Source: Tomocerus qinae
Lineage: Eukaryota > Arthropoda > Collembola > Entomobryomorpha > Tomoceridae
Length of the DNA: 64,000 bases
Assembly (NCBI GenBank): GCA_020055645.1
Contig: CM034546.1
Location: 124,641,875-124,705,874 of the forward strand
Reading direction: 5' to 3'
Shown here: piece by piece, positions 11,198-24,424 of the stretch
Position numbering within the stretch: position 1 is the first letter of the stretch
Layout of the letters: the number at the start of each line of letters is the position of its first letter
Notes under the pieces: model-generated
What the model saw: only the letters and a program-made list of their open reading frames with translations
Told to the model about the DNA's origin: nothing
The model's database searches: none
Position numbers and translations under genes: made by a program

Positions 11198-14100
11198 ATG
11201 GGGAAAGATTTAAAATTAAATATATTTGCAGCCTTGTCTGTAAAATTTCAGCGAATATTTTTCCTTCCAATTTTGTATACAATGATTGCATCTCTTGGAG
11301 TGATTACAAGCGTTTGGAGAAGAGGTACAGGATTTTGTTCCTAAACTCATATGCACAGATTTGTACAAATTATTTCTTACTTAAAGTATTTCTTTTTATT
11401 TTCTCTACAGGTGACATGCATCTGGACGCTAAAGTAGACACACATCGAGAAAATGATTTTGAGACGTATGATTTTATAATTGGTAACTACTTTAACTTTT
11501 CTTCTATTCCTAGAAATTCATATTTAAAATGTGATAAAATAGTAAATAATTATTTAGTTGTTTTTTAAATCCAAAATGTTTTTGACTTTTGTATCATAAA
11601 CGAACCAGCCGATTTACAGCAAATCACAATAACAATCTGCAAACCATTTGTAACCATTAAACTAAGTTACAAACATGTTGTCACATACCTATGCATTTTA
11701 ATTGCTTGTGAATGATCTTACTCTCTTAATGATCTCCACTAATCTTGCCAACTTAACATTAACTTATGTTATTTTTTAAATGCGGTAAATACCTAATACT
11801 TTTTGGTGCCGATAGTTGGATTTTAGCATTAAAATTTTATATTCCTTATTACACGGATTGATGGAACATTGTTTGATTTGATCTCAGTGGGAGCAGGCTC
11901 TGCCGGATGTCTAGTTGCCAATAGATTGTCACTTAACTACAATGTCCTACTACTTGAAGCTGGCGGATCTCCTAATCCGCTCCAGGTATTAGATAAACAT
12001 TTTAATTTTTATTTTTAAGTTGGTCTACATCAAATAATAATAATATATTGAAACAGTGTGCATAGTTTAAAAGTTGCACGTGATTTACTTCTTTGCAGTC
12101 GATCCCCGGCCTCGCATTATTTTTGTATGGCTACCCAGACATTGATTGGAATCACCGGAGTGTACCTCAAACAGGGGGAAGTCTCATGTCCATCAATCAG
12201 GTTTACCATAATTTTTATCTCTCTAGTGTAATATAATTACTCAACCAACCACTTGTTGAAGGAATCACGGCTTTTTGCACTTTATAAGTGAAGTGGGTAT
12301 ATATAAATGTTATTTAACATGCAACAGTGTCACGGTTAGCAATAGTATAGTTAGCATCTAATGCCATAAGCAATGGTCTTTTTGCCTTTTACTGAGTCAT
12401 TGCTTATATAGATATATTATGAAAGTTTGAGAATTCCAAAACAAAAATAAACATGAATTTAATAGAACAGAAAACATTGAAACGTACCTCAAATTTAAAA
12501 AATCCATATTACTCAATGGGGCTATGACCACTAAAAATGCATATTTATGTATGTGCCACGCACACGAGATCAATATCCATAAAAAATCAATACAGGACAG
12601 AAGTAATAAAAAATAACATCCCAATTATGAGCTTCAAGCGTGTCAATTTCAAGCGAGTATAAATTCGGCATGCCAAACAGAAACAAAAGACAAATTATTT
12701 TCAGATGCTGCATGCCGTAAAATACATAAGATACGGTATAGACAGTTTAATGGTAATATTCAACTAATTGAAGGACAAAGAATATAATTTCGATCATTTT
12801 ATAATAAATGACAATCTCATAAGTTATAAAATAAATGTTCACTTCTCAAGGCTTTTTATCCACTATAAGTGGCATATTATGATGTTAATACAAAATATTG
12901 ATGTATAAAAGCATTTTAGCGTGTTATTTATTTCTCCCTTCACACATCAATTTATGTATAAAAACACCTAAAAACGTAAAAAATAATTTACGGCATGCCG
13001 CCAAATACCAAATGCCGTAAATTGAATTTACGGCATGCGGCATTTACGGCACACTCGACACCTTGGTGTCAAATTGGTTTCATCGTTGAAATATTTATTT
13101 ATTGCTATGGACTATTAATTATATGTGCATGTGCATATGCATTTGCATGTGCATGTAATAAATCTCTACCATCATTATTTCCTTTCATCCTGTACACAAT
13201 AATGTAGAAACATTGTTTTCTAAATGTAGTTGTTCCACATTATGTTTTAGATCTGTATCTTACAATAGATACAATATATCTGTACTCAATTTTTACTGAT
13301 ACTTATGTAAAGGTTCCAGGTGTGTAATTTTTGTAGGCGATTAATATATAGTTTTATTGTATTAATATAGCAATCAAGTTGGTCAGCAGGGAAAGGATTA
13401 GGTAAGTATTATTAATTCCTACTGTAATGTAACAATCATGCAAGATAAATGCTTTATTGTGCTTAATCATATGGCGCTACTATTAATGTAAGATACAAAA
13501 GTAGAATGATGTCGTAGACACTTTACATTAAACATTTATAATTCTAAAATAATTGCTTAATTTACAGGTGGCTCAGGTAGATGACTTTATTATGATAATT
13601 TGCAACTTTTTACTTACGACTAATGATGAGGTAAATTTTACAACTTATTTTTGAAAAAATTTCAGGCAGTTTAAACCTAATGCTGTATTTAAGAGGTAAT
13701 AATCTTTAGCATTAATTTCCTTTCCTTATTTAGTTGTTTTACTTTCAGATTGATTTCAGGGATGGGAAAAATAAATTGAATGTTTACGAAACAATTTCTA
13801 ACATCATTTTTCTCCTTCATAAAAACATTATTTACAATACTGGATGTCTAAATCTTTAGTTGTCCTAATTTCTCACATGAAGGGAATTAACAAAATGGAA
13901 TGGAAAGCTTTGCTTTTATAATATTTCCTACAGATTACGTACTACTACGTAACGGTATATGTTAAAAATTTCAAGTATGGTCTTGGTGGTGCACAGACAA
14001 CTTTGAAAAGAAAACACTTTTGAATTTGTATTTGTCTTGTGTGTACTCACCAGTATGGCAAATAATTGGCAAATATGGAATGCATTTTTATATTTCTATT

Positions 14101-16839
14101 AATGGAAAAGGAAATCCAAGAGACTATGACAATTGGGCGAATATCGTAGACGATCCTAGCTGGAGTTACGAAGAAATGCTTCCGTTTTTTAAGAAACATG
14201 AGAACTACAAAGATCGAAAAGCAGATCGTAAGATAAACTAACGCTTAGATGAATTAGATACGTTTTTTGTATAAAAAACTATAAATAAGTTTTTCTTTTT
14301 ATAGTAGATAATGTGGATTTATTTATGATTCTTGCTTTGCAATCTGTTTAGCCCGTTATCACGGTTTCACAGGAGAACTTGGAATTGAACTTCCAGACTT
14401 TACTGGTATAGCTGAGGATTTTGTTCAAGGTGGGTTGGAATTGGGCTATCCAGCAATAGATGTAAATGCCCATCATAATGAGGGATTTTTCAAATTGTAT
14501 CACAATACAAAACGAGGAGTCAGACATTCTCCATACACAGCGTTTATAAAACCCATCAGCTACAGAAAACGATTAACAATTCGAAAATACGCTCAAGTTA
14601 ATAAGGTAATAGCACTTCTTTACTGCAAATTTTTTTAAAAATTAACATTGTGAACGATTGCCTAATGAGAATTTTGTTTTGAAGATTTTGTTCCGAAAGG
14701 GCAATGAGGAAGTTTATGGAGTGGAATACGACAGACACGGAAGAACAATCACAGCCTTGTGCACCAAAGAAGTAATTGTGTCTGCAGGGGCAATAACATC
14801 ACCAAAATTATTGATGTTATCAGGAATCGGTCCCCGAAAACATCTTGAGGAATTGCAGGTAGAACTGCAAAATATTGAATTTCCTACAGGGAACAAAAGA
14901 GGTTCTCCTTTTATACAAAATAGTAAAAAAAAAAGTACTACTTTTTTAAAAAAGCAGTCCTTTTTTCCTTTTTTGCCTTATTTATAAGTAAAATGGAAGT
15001 AAATCTGTATCAAAAAAGGTAAAATGGCCAAAAGGACTGGTTTTAGCTCGCCTGAGGAAGCGAGCTTATAGAATTGCACAGTCAGTCCGTCCGTCCGTTC
15101 GCCAACACTGTAACTTTAGAAGTCAAAGACCGAAGTTGACCAAACTTGGCAAAAACAATGCCTATAGATCGGTGACGAACCCTACTCATTTTGGTTCAAA
15201 TCGGAAATTAGGTTGATGAGATGCTGCGCGCTCACTTTGTCTTCATTTTAATAGTCAAAGTAAAAAAGTGGCATAAAATGGACATTAAAAGTTCAATTGC
15301 GTTTCCTATAAATTGTTAGCGGATAGTATATAATATTTAACTCCGCTTCGACCAAATTTAAGATGTTATAATAAATTAAATAATACCGGTAAATAACTAT
15401 TATAAGACGAAAGTAAACCTGTTTCGTAATTATATTCAAATTGATAGTCTAATCATTTTTTGAATTGTTTATCATTATTATAGTCATTATCAACCGGTTT
15501 TGATTTATTTTTATTTTAGATTTTTAGATTTATTGATTAATTTAGATTTTTTAGCTCGCCTGAATAGGCAGCTTATAGAATCGCAAAGTCCGTCCGTCCA
15601 CTTTTAAATAATGATCAATATTGATCTTTTGAATTTCATTTTAGTAATCAAAATAAATTTATTTCTACTTCTACCAAAAATGTGCATACGGTCCCCTTTA
15701 CTCAGGCGAGCTTCTGTTACGGCTTGCTGTAGGTTTTTAAAAACTTAAATCTACCTTTTTATAAAAAAGGCAAAAAAGGTAAAAGGCAAAAATAAACCTT
15801 TTTTGTTCCCTGATTTCCTAGTTTTTAAGTTCCAGGAAAAAAAGAAACGAATATTGAGTATTTGTATTATTAGATCCCCGTGAAACACGATTTGCCCGTG
15901 GGCCTTAAGCTTGAAGATCATCTTGCAGTCCAACTTGGCCCCTTCTTTATAAATAAGCCTAAGACGCTAAACCTGGAAAGAGATATCACATCCGATGCTA
16001 TGGTCCACTGGCTAACCAAGGGCAAAGGCGTCTTGACATCTTCTCAAGCCCAGGCTTCTGCTGTATTATCATCGAGCTTTGCAAAAGCCCGAGGGGAAGG
16101 GAATTGGCCAGATATTCATTTATTTGCTTACGGATCCTCTGTTTTTCGCACATTTCACGATTTACTAAACCACGCTTTGAATTTCAAGTTGGATGAAGCG
16201 CGTGAGTATTACAAAAACGATATCAACAGGGAATCCTTCCATATTCTCGTAACTGGTTCAAGACCTTTTTCAAACGGTTGGATCAAATTAGGCGGGAAAA
16301 GCCCGTATGATAATGTTATCATTCAACCCAATTATTTAAATGATCCTGAGTCAATTGACATAAAAGTACTAGTCGAAGGTATGAAATTGTCTCTCGAGCT
16401 GGCAGAAAATACTCCAACTTTTAGAAACCTTGGCGGGCATTTCACAAATGTATCTTTGCCGGGTTGCGAACATCTCCCTTTCAGGAGCGATGATTATTTG
16501 GAATGTTATGCCCGGAGGAATTCAGCCACTCTCCATCATCCTAGTGGAACAGCTGCGATGGGGAAACGAGGAGCATCTCATAATTCCGTTGTCGATCCAG
16601 AACTCAGAGTCCATGGAGTGTCTAACCTCAGGGTTATTGACACTTCGATAATGCCAAAAGTGGTGAATGTCAACACACAAGCTGGAACAATGGGAATTGC
16701 AGAGAAAGGTTCGCATATGATTTTACAATATTGGAACAAGCAGCAGAAACAGCAAGAATACGGAAGTCCAGTGCCACAATCCAAATTGTTCGACTACGTT
16801 TTTCAACCTCGGAACCCTTTTGATGTTAACTACATTTAA
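11198..16839 (+). CDS. GMC oxidoreductase, tandem copy B (glucose/choline dehydrogenase-like)
   Basis: Ten exons: 11198-11324, 11411-11482, 11888-11985, 12099-12200, 13371-13401, 13568-13576, 14054-14227, 14352-14605, 14685-14858, 15874-16839. Phases agree throughout and give 668 residues, near the usual 600-650 for the family. Order: hydrophobic N-terminal anchor at about residues 17-38; FAD motif [56 protein letters not shown] with SGIGP; C-terminal catalytic [10 protein letters not shown] and [14 protein letters not shown]. The enzyme should oxidise an alcohol or sugar with FAD at the membrane or in the secretory path. Odd points are the 9-bp exon 6 and a longer than usual stretch ([17 protein letters not shown]) between GGS and GNPRDYD, where the family normally has SSxxNxMxYxR. 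Exons 6 and 7 are thus the least certain. AATAAA near 17036 is a likely poly(A) signal. Confidence 0.8.
12647..13065. mobile_element. hAT-like insertion in the fourth GMC-B intron
   Basis: GMC-A has GTGTCAAATTGG uninterrupted (about 3437), while GMC-B has GTGTCAA on both sides of about 419 extra bases (12640-12646 and 13066-13072). The ends begin CAAG near CGAGT and are roughly inverted. The right part repeats TTACGGCATGCCG and TTACGGCATGCGG. No protein is encoded. Confidence 0.65.
14887..15812. mobile_element. hAT-like MITE in GMC-B intron, with a nested second insertion
   Basis: CAGGGAACAAAAGAGG at the left and CCTTTTTTGTTCCCTG at the right, with a perfect 8-bp duplication ATTTCCTA (14879-14886 and 15813-15820). 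It is orthologous to the 161-bp copy in GMC-A, enlarged here by another repeat at 15043-15737. Confidence 0.8.
15043..15737. repeat. AGCTCGCCTGA repeat nested in the hAT-like MITE
   Basis: It starts TTTTAGCTCGCCTGAGG and ends TCAGGCGAGCTTCTG...GCTTGCTGTAGG, with an internal second left end near 15551. It is about half as long as the copy at 6459-7760. It is missing from the same MITE in GMC-A, so it entered copy B after duplication. Confidence 0.6.
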
Positions 16840-19585
16840 ATAATGTCCCACAATTCCAACAATCAATCAAACTTGTCCATTGTCTAACATAATAAATACA
16901 TTTACACCTTTTCCCTTACTTATCTAAATACTAAATACGTTTTGCAAATTTTATGACCATAAGTTTGCCAATGTAATTTATTACATAAATAACCTATGCT
17001 ATTTATAACTATTATAATTTATACTCAAAGTGATCAATAAAAGCGTTTTATCTATTTTAGCTATCCCATTTGATTTCATTCAAGAAATATAGTATGCGCT
17101 TGAACATTATATTATCACTCTATAGTATAATCGTGTTGTTGGAGTTGCGCAGTGAATAATCCCTTAGGTATGTTTGTTTATATCATCGTGTGTTAATATG
17201 CCGTTCTGATAACGCAGCTAAGCACAACGCAATCTTAAACGTTACCTAAATCTGGTAAATCCCAATAAGTCTGCATGCTTCATAACAAAGCAGTTCATGC
17301 GTTGTATTCAAATATTTGGTGTATTCAAATACTTCCAGCTTTCGGTTCGCTTAAGGTTCCTATTATTTCATGTGCGGGAAAATTTCAAATTTGGTCATTT
17401 ACATTGTTGAAATTATGATACAAGACAATACACTTTCCAAGTACCTCCTCTCTGTCCGGAGATACGGACAGTTTTCTAAAACAAAAGTCCCTATGCCCTA
17501 TACCTATTAATGTAAAATCTCTACCTCCGACGCCGACCCACCAAATGAGAAACCATGAAAAGTTCAATTAGAAAAAGCTATGCATCTGAAATACTTTCTT
17601 CTCATCGTACAATATTGCCCCCGTAATACAAACTAGCTATATTTATAACAAGGCCTAGGTCCTGTGATCGGCTAGTAATATATACCATGCAAAATCTGAA
17701 GACGTTGTGACTACAGAAGCAAAAACGAAAACATAAAATATTATTATTATTGAGTTAGCTGACAACAGCAGTTGATGTTATGAAGTGCAGATATACACAC
17801 ATGCATGCTAGCCTGATAGGTACTATGTAGTAGTAGTGTGTATACTGAGCCATTTTTGCAATAATGTGCACAATAAGTAATCTACTACGTATTATGAACT
17901 TAATGCACTAGTGGAAATCCTATTCATATACTCTTTAGATAAAGAAATGGGCACATGAAGATAAACACACAGTGTACGAAAAATACCAATTTTGTGGGGT
18001 TTTTAGCATAGTAGTGGTAAAAATATGGCAACAACCAGTTTTATTGTACAATTTGCCTTAGTGTATTAAATTAATGCAAATGTGAGTTACGTAAGTAGCT
18101 AATATATTCGTACTATTTACACAGTTTAAAATTCATATATCGCAAATAATATCCAAATAGCACTGAGATTTCAAAGATATTATTTTTAGTCAAAAAAGCC
18201 TGCAAATACAGAACACTGTCCTTATCATTTACATTTTTGCTTATTTGCACAAATTTAATTTTTGCACAAAGTAAATCTGAGCAAATCACATACACCAAAC
18301 AATAAACAAGAGCGATAATAGCTACAGCTCAAATCATTTTCAATTTTCCAACAACGTAGCTGACTCTCAAAGGCAGAACAACAGATCAATTAGTTAACCT
18401 GAAAACTGAAAATATAACAGGTAATAAAGAAAATTATTTTATTCGTAAATGAATTAATTAAATGACTATACAGGGTGGGTAAAATCAAATGGCGATTTTT
18501 ATTTTATCTACCTTGTAAATAATCTTTGCCGTCGATTCTGTATAAAATTGAAGTTTAAGAATTAATATTAATATTCTGTTAGTTCAATTCATGAGAAAGA
18601 AGAAAATCGAAAAATTTTTTATTAGTAGGTACTTACAAACAATGCTTGTTTAAATACTTAGTTTACACATGGTTCAATTCAATATTTCACACAGTTCAAG
18701 TACACATCGTCAATTTTACTTTTAATTCTATCTACAGAATAATTTTTACAAAGATAAGATATTGTAACGGATAAGAAATAAAACTCATAGAAAGAGTTAA
18801 ACATTTTGTGAACAATAAAACAGTCGTAGCTTAATTATGACCGTGAACCATTGCCATTACTGATGTGAACGTATGAAACAAAATCTTCAGTGAAAGATGC
18901 TTAACTCTAGATACTTTGATGTAGCATGTGTCAATGATTGAACACAATTTTTTCAGTCTCAAAAATTTTGCTCAAAAAAGAATTTCAATTTATCTTATTA
19001 GTAAATTCAAATAGGTATAAAAACTATATTCGTCGTGTAATGTCACTTTTTTACACACTAGTAGAAAACCATTTTAAGTAGTATATAGATATACAAAATA
19101 TTTAATTTTTAACTTTGCATTGTAAAAGCGAGTAAAATATAGAATTATTGTGTACATCTATTCAATAATTACGAACATTTTTAGTTAAATCTACTGTGTA
19201 TGCAAGTATGGAAGGCAGAAAAGGTAATAAAAATACTGCCGCTGAAGCCGCCCACTCCGACGTCAACGAGATCAGCAAAACTGAAATAATGACACCGTTT
19301 TCAGTCGAAATAAATTTAGAAATCATTCAAGCAGATGAAAAGACTATCCGGTCTTTCAGTAAAGAAATGATTTTTACTTGATTTTTGACAAAATACAAAC
19401 TTTTTATATTTTATAGTTTACCTTATAGTCAACCATTAGAATCTTTTATGTCTAATTTTTATAACTTTTAATAATATTGGGTTTCGGTACAATCGCTTTT
19501 AAATATCTAATGCTTTAAAATGAATGTAGAAACGTATAATAATTAATTATTATTGTATATAATTTGCAGGAATTTATCAAACAAA
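16840..19585. other. Intergenic, no supported gene
   Basis: The first about 220 bp are GMC-B 3' UTR and flank similar to the DNA after copy A. The rest is AT-rich with only short chance frames. A possible 57-codon ATG frame at 19208-19381 has no recognisable family and could be a 5' leader exon region of the next gene. Confidence 0.5.
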
Positions 19586-21274
19586 ATGGCAATGCGATTA
19601 TTGTTTGCTTCGTTCGACTATTTGAGGGCCAAAGATGCCAATGTATCGTTGGCATCTTCTTCTATCTTGGCTAATTTGAAAAATTCATTTGGGCTGACGC
19701 AGAAGGCCCAGACTTATTTCTCTCCCCAACTGGAAGTTCATCATCGCCAGTACGATGTGAGAAAAGCTGATGCAAGGAATGTTACTTCAAAATTTCTGCA
19801 CGATTTTGACAATATCAAACCGGAGGTACAAATACAAAATTCACCTGTCTCTGAGCTGCGTCATTACCTGAATTGCAATATTGCCATTAGTGTACAGTTA
19901 CAGCTTATTAGCAATGATTTATACCGTTATACATTTTAAATAGATTATTTAAAAAAATATTTTCCTACATTTCTGGATTTTTTATAATATTGAACGAAAA
20001 CAGCCACTTCCCTTTGTTATATTACAAAATAATTTTATTTAATGCTAAAATTCTTTATGGTCTAATGGCCAAAGTCTTTGTACGAACTGCCAAATTATTT
20101 TGTTTTACACGCACTTTCAAATTAATCCTTTTAAATTATGTCTTTGTAATTTACTGTTAATTAGTTTTAATTTGAAATGATGAACTAGATTCTAGCAACT
20201 GGAATTTATGTTTGGAATGAGTCTTTTGTTCAGAACGTAATGATGTCGTTGGGACACAAAAGATTAACTACGATTGTCGGAGGACCTCAGATTACATACT
20301 CGCCGAAAGGATCCTTGGAGGAGAGCTACCCTTTTGCTGATATTTTTATTCGAGGTTACGCGGAACAGAGTTTCGAAAAGGTGCTGAAAGTGTTATTACT
20401 TCAGAGGTCATTAGAAGGTCATTCTATCCAAGGAGTACATATTAAAGGAGAAGTGGATCTTAATGGAAGATCGTTATACAATTTGGATTCTTTGCCATCT
20501 CCTCTGCTGAATGGCGTCGTAGATGTCAGCAAAGGCTACACTCGTCTGGAAACTAAACGAGGATGTCCATTTACATGTTCTTTTTGTCAACACAAGGATA
20601 GCTACGAGAAACGTTTGAATTGTTCCCCGGAGCGAATTTCAAATGAGATAAATTGGATCACAACTCAGAAAATTAATGACATTTCAATTGTAGATCCGAT
20701 TTTTAATTCTGGAGGGAATCATTATTTGAATATCTTGGATGGATTTATCAGGAACAAGTACGATGGTCGACTTTCTCTTCAATCGCGATTTGAAATGGTT
20801 AATGACGAATACCTGGACCGTTGTTCCCAATTATTAGAAGGTGGGGCAAATATTGAACTTGAATTCGGCATTCAAACAATTTCAAGCGAAGAGTCAAAAG
20901 TTATTCGGCGAAAAAATAATTTACGCCGACTACTCATCGTGGCAGAAAAACTACGCGAAAGGCAGATACCGTTTGAAGTTTCCTTAATTTACGGACTACC
21001 ACTTCAGACTGTTGATTCCTTTTCCAGAGGGATTGATTGGGTTCAAAATTTCATAAAACCAAATATCATTCATGCATGGCCGCTTATGCTTCTTAAAGGA
21101 ACTGAACTTTTCCATTTAAAAAACAAATTCAATTTGGAAGAACAAATTTTAGATGAGTTTTTGGAACCTGTTGATGGAAATCGAATTTATCAGGGAATTC
21201 CCCATGTCATCAAGAGTTCCAGTTTCACTGAGGGCGATTGGCAGAAAATGAAAGCGGTGGCACAAAATTTGTAA
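19586..21274 (+). CDS. B12-binding-domain radical SAM protein, two exons
   Basis: Exon 1 19586-19825 (80 codons) and exon 2 20189-21274 (361 codons plus stop) join in phase 0 across GAG|GTACAA ... CTAG|ATT. The join recreates KPEILATGIYVWNE, the normal core of the N-terminal cobalamin-binding fold (start MRLLFASFDYLRAKDANVSL; then IVGGPQITYSPKG). The radical SAM domain follows with ETKRGCPFTCSFCQHK, the CxxxCxxC that holds the 4Fe-4S cluster, then YGLPLQTVDSFSRG. The order, and about 440 residues, fit the bacterial B12-binding radical SAM (DUF4080-like) type. No DxHxxG cobalamin loop is evident, so B12 binding itself is uncertain. These proteins are mainly bacterial. A clean spliceosomal intron and lack of damage show it is a resident nuclear gene, so ancient bacterial transfer is likely. 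Its reaction is unknown. A possible alternative 3' exon follows AG at 21796 and stops near 21899, weakly supported. Confidence 0.8.
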
Positions 21275-21994
21275 ACCATTTGTAAATAAAACGATAATAA
21301 CGTTACTATATTATTTTTAAACAGTACTTAGATAAGTTTGGAGGAGAAATTGTAAGGCTTAGAAAAAATTTGAAGATTTTCTACCATATTTTTTTGTTTT
21401 CCATTTTAATTCACATATTTTACAAAATTAATACTGCATACACATATTTTACTCAATAGGCTTTAAAATATTTGTTGGGTAATTGGACGGAGGACTGAAG
21501 ATATTATAAATAATTTTATGGTTTCCTATGTACAATTTTAACTAAAAATGATAATAATTTCAAAAAACAGCAGCTCACTGTTTCTACTTTACAAGGTATA
21601 ATAGGAGGTATAACATACCTTTGGATTCGGTAAGATTTTAAACACTTATACAGATTATTAGAATTAAAATTCTTCATTTAACTTTCAAATGTATATATAA
21701 TGTAATGTATAAATTAATCTGAAATAACAACCATTATCAACTTTTAAAATTACATTTTATGACATAAGTTATTTTTAAACTGTGTCAATATTTCAGGAAC
21801 ATTGTGATTGGCTGCACGAATTCCAGGAAGGAAAAGGAACATATTTACCGACACTGCAAATTAAGCAGGAAGCTTTCCCTGGAATTATTAATACTTGATT
21901 AAATGACTTCAGTCGCAGTAATACTTAAATATATACTTATTATAAATAATCATACAGTGGTCGTGTTTTCACTACGAATGAATATATTATTTAC

Positions 21995-22285
21995 CTTTTT
22001 AAATTTTGCAGAGAATAGTGCAGACCGTTTTTTTCTTTTGAATAAAGGAGTCACATTTGGTCCGCCGATATTGGCTACAGAAATTGTATTCACAGTTCCT
22101 GCGTTTCCGGCTCCTATTGTTCGGATGCCTAAATTAAATGCTCCAATGTTTGCAACGCCTGTGTTGAGGAATCCTTTGTTTCCTACTCCAAAATTCAAAA
22201 ATCCAACATTTCCAATACCGAAATTTCCTAATCCGAAATTGCAGGAGGAATTAAAGTGGACGAGTTGAGCAACAATGACAAAAAT
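21995..22285 (-). CDS. Main exon of a small secreted NxG-repeat protein
   Basis: On the minus strand an acceptor ACAG|ATTTTTG opens 97 codons ending at AAAAAG|GTAAAT. It begins IFVIVAQLVHFNSS, the hydrophobic end of a signal peptide whose first residues would be on an upstream exon, as in many arthropod secreted proteins. Then come N-G repeats every 2-5 residues (NFGLGNFGIGNVGFLNFGVG), about ten units, and finally a basic PLFKRKKRSALFSA that looks like a furin-type cleavage site. A possible short last exon after the AG near 21880 would add GKLPA and a stop. Function unknown. The repeat resembles pentapeptide or NxGxxNxG structural repeats. The opposite frame (21903-22268, plus) is its shadow. 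Confidence 0.5.
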
Positions 22286-23214
22286 CTGTTATATAATGTA
22301 ATGATATTATTATTATACTTAAATATATAAACAGATGGCTTTATTTATTTCAAATTTTGATAAAATGGTCTTAGAAAAAATTATAACGTATGTATTTTTA
22401 ACAACCTACCACAAATAACTTTTTTATACTCGAAAATGTGTTCGGGAGAAACATTTTATAATACTAGTATTTATATCGTTGTACTTTTTGTTTAGATACG
22501 CAGTGTAAATGACTCGTGAACAAACTGATGTGATTGTGTTTATCTTTTTATTAAAGGAGCTAACTGAGGGAAATGGATTCGTCATCTTTTCTGAAGTTCT
22601 CTGTCCTGGTAGAAATCCAAAAAGACAAAAGATTGCTCAATTATGGCACAGTTGAGTAACTCTGTAAGTGCAGGAGATCATCATGAGTAATATTCACTAC
22701 TTATTATCATTGAATCATTATAGAGATGTGAAACGAATAGTAAATGCATGCAACAAGTGCTTTACTTGTTGTACCTAGCCTACAGCGATACTCCTCTTGT
22801 ACTACACTTACATTCACTGCGTGTGTTTATCAGCTATTGCCAATTTCTGTATGAATTCTGCAACAGTTGCTAGATACATTGTGGCATGTAGAGATTTGTA
22901 AGCAAATTGCTTGGCGTATGCCAAGTTGATTGATTGTATTTCACAATGTCTCAATTTACTCATAAACAAAACAAGTACACCTAAATATTATGACTACTAC
23001 ACGGTAATAAGATAATAGAAAAGACAGATATTCTATACACATAGATACTTGCTAGTTCAACTTCAACATGCATCAGGTTTGCGTGTGTGGTAGATGTAAA
23101 AAATTGGCTTTCGTGTAGCGCTGTGCTTTTCTAGTGCAAACAAGAGTTATTATATTGTATTCTATCTGTACAGTAGTACAGGCAAGCACGTGCTGTTATA
23201 GCTATAGGTAGCAA

Positions 23215-23640
23215 ATGAAAATTATTCATAATTACAATTAAATATGCCTATGAAATCTATGTATATAGCATTAGGGAAGCAATTTATTTATCTTAGCCCA
23301 CTTTTTTCCAATTTAGTCCAAATTAGCCTACTTTAGTTCAATTTAGTCCAATTTAGCCCAATATTTTAAGAATAAAAATGAAAAAATGATTTAAAATTTT
23401 TTTTACTATGGAACATTTTACATTCTTGGCTGCCATTATTAAATAATTAGTGAAAATTAGACATAATTACAATTAAATATGTCTAGAAAATCTTTGTAAA
23501 TAGTTTTAGGGAAGCAATTTGTTTATCTTGGCCCTTTTTTCCAATTTACACCAAATTAGCCTACTTTAGTTCAATTTAGTTCAGTTTAGCCCAATATTTT
23601 AAGAATAAAAAAAGAAAAATCATTTCAAACCTAAATAATT
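23215..23640. repeat. Two direct copies of a ~180-bp segment
   Basis: Both begin near ATAATTACAATTAAATATG and contain GGGAAGCAATTTGTTTATCT or a close variant, then CCAATTTAG/ACCAAATTAGCCTACTTTAG. They are separated by about 50 bp. No protein frame. Confidence 0.6.
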
Positions 23641-24424
23641 CGTAAAAATATGTTGTTCAGAGTACAAAGCAAGGTCAGACACTTAATTGTTGTTGAGGAG
23701 TAAATGACTTTTTCTATTATGTTACCAGTTCAATTTCATTTGGCTCCTGGTAGTCCGACTACAATTAATTGTAGATTTCTGCACGAGTTATATATTTCAG
23801 ACAACTATAGTAGAATGAATCCGTCCTGTTCAATCTTTGCATGAATCAAGTGAAGTGAATGACAAACCGGAAACTAAGCAATTCCGTATTAAACTTATGG
23901 GTACTTTTGTCATATATTAGAGTCATCACAGTTCAACTGTTTCATTTCATACGTAGGTGTCTAAACAAAGCAGCATCCAATGGATTATTATAATTATTTA
24001 GTAATACGCATATAAAGTGTATTATATAGTGTAGGAAGGTAGAAGAACTAGTAGAAGAAATCTCTGTAAATAGTAAAGTATATTATGGTAAAAAATTTAC
24101 TACAAAGGTAAAGCTCTATACTATATCATGAATCTATCTACATAATATGTTATAGAGTCATTGCAATAACTAGTATAAAGAAATATAATATTACACTATT
24201 TTAGATTCAAAGGTTGGGTTCAAATGAGGGATATCATAATATTATTTTAATTTTAGCTTTTATATAAACGTTAAGGAATTTCCTAAGGATTAGTAACGTT
24301 ATTTATTTAGGTATACCATTAAGGATTAACGCATAGCGTAGCCACTACTAAGCCACTACTATCCATCATGTAACATTATGTTATGACTTAATATCTGCTT
24401 AATAAACCATCCATGTCAAATACA

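Noticed and set aside
19208-19381. 57-codon ATG frame before the radical SAM gene
   Set aside because: No known family, and its possible donor (AAAAG|GTAATA) does not join in phase with the ATG of the next exon.
21796-21899. Possible alternative last exon of the radical SAM gene
   Set aside because: An AG acceptor and an open run to a stop exist, but two frames are open and the main frame already ends at 21274 with a normal C-terminus.
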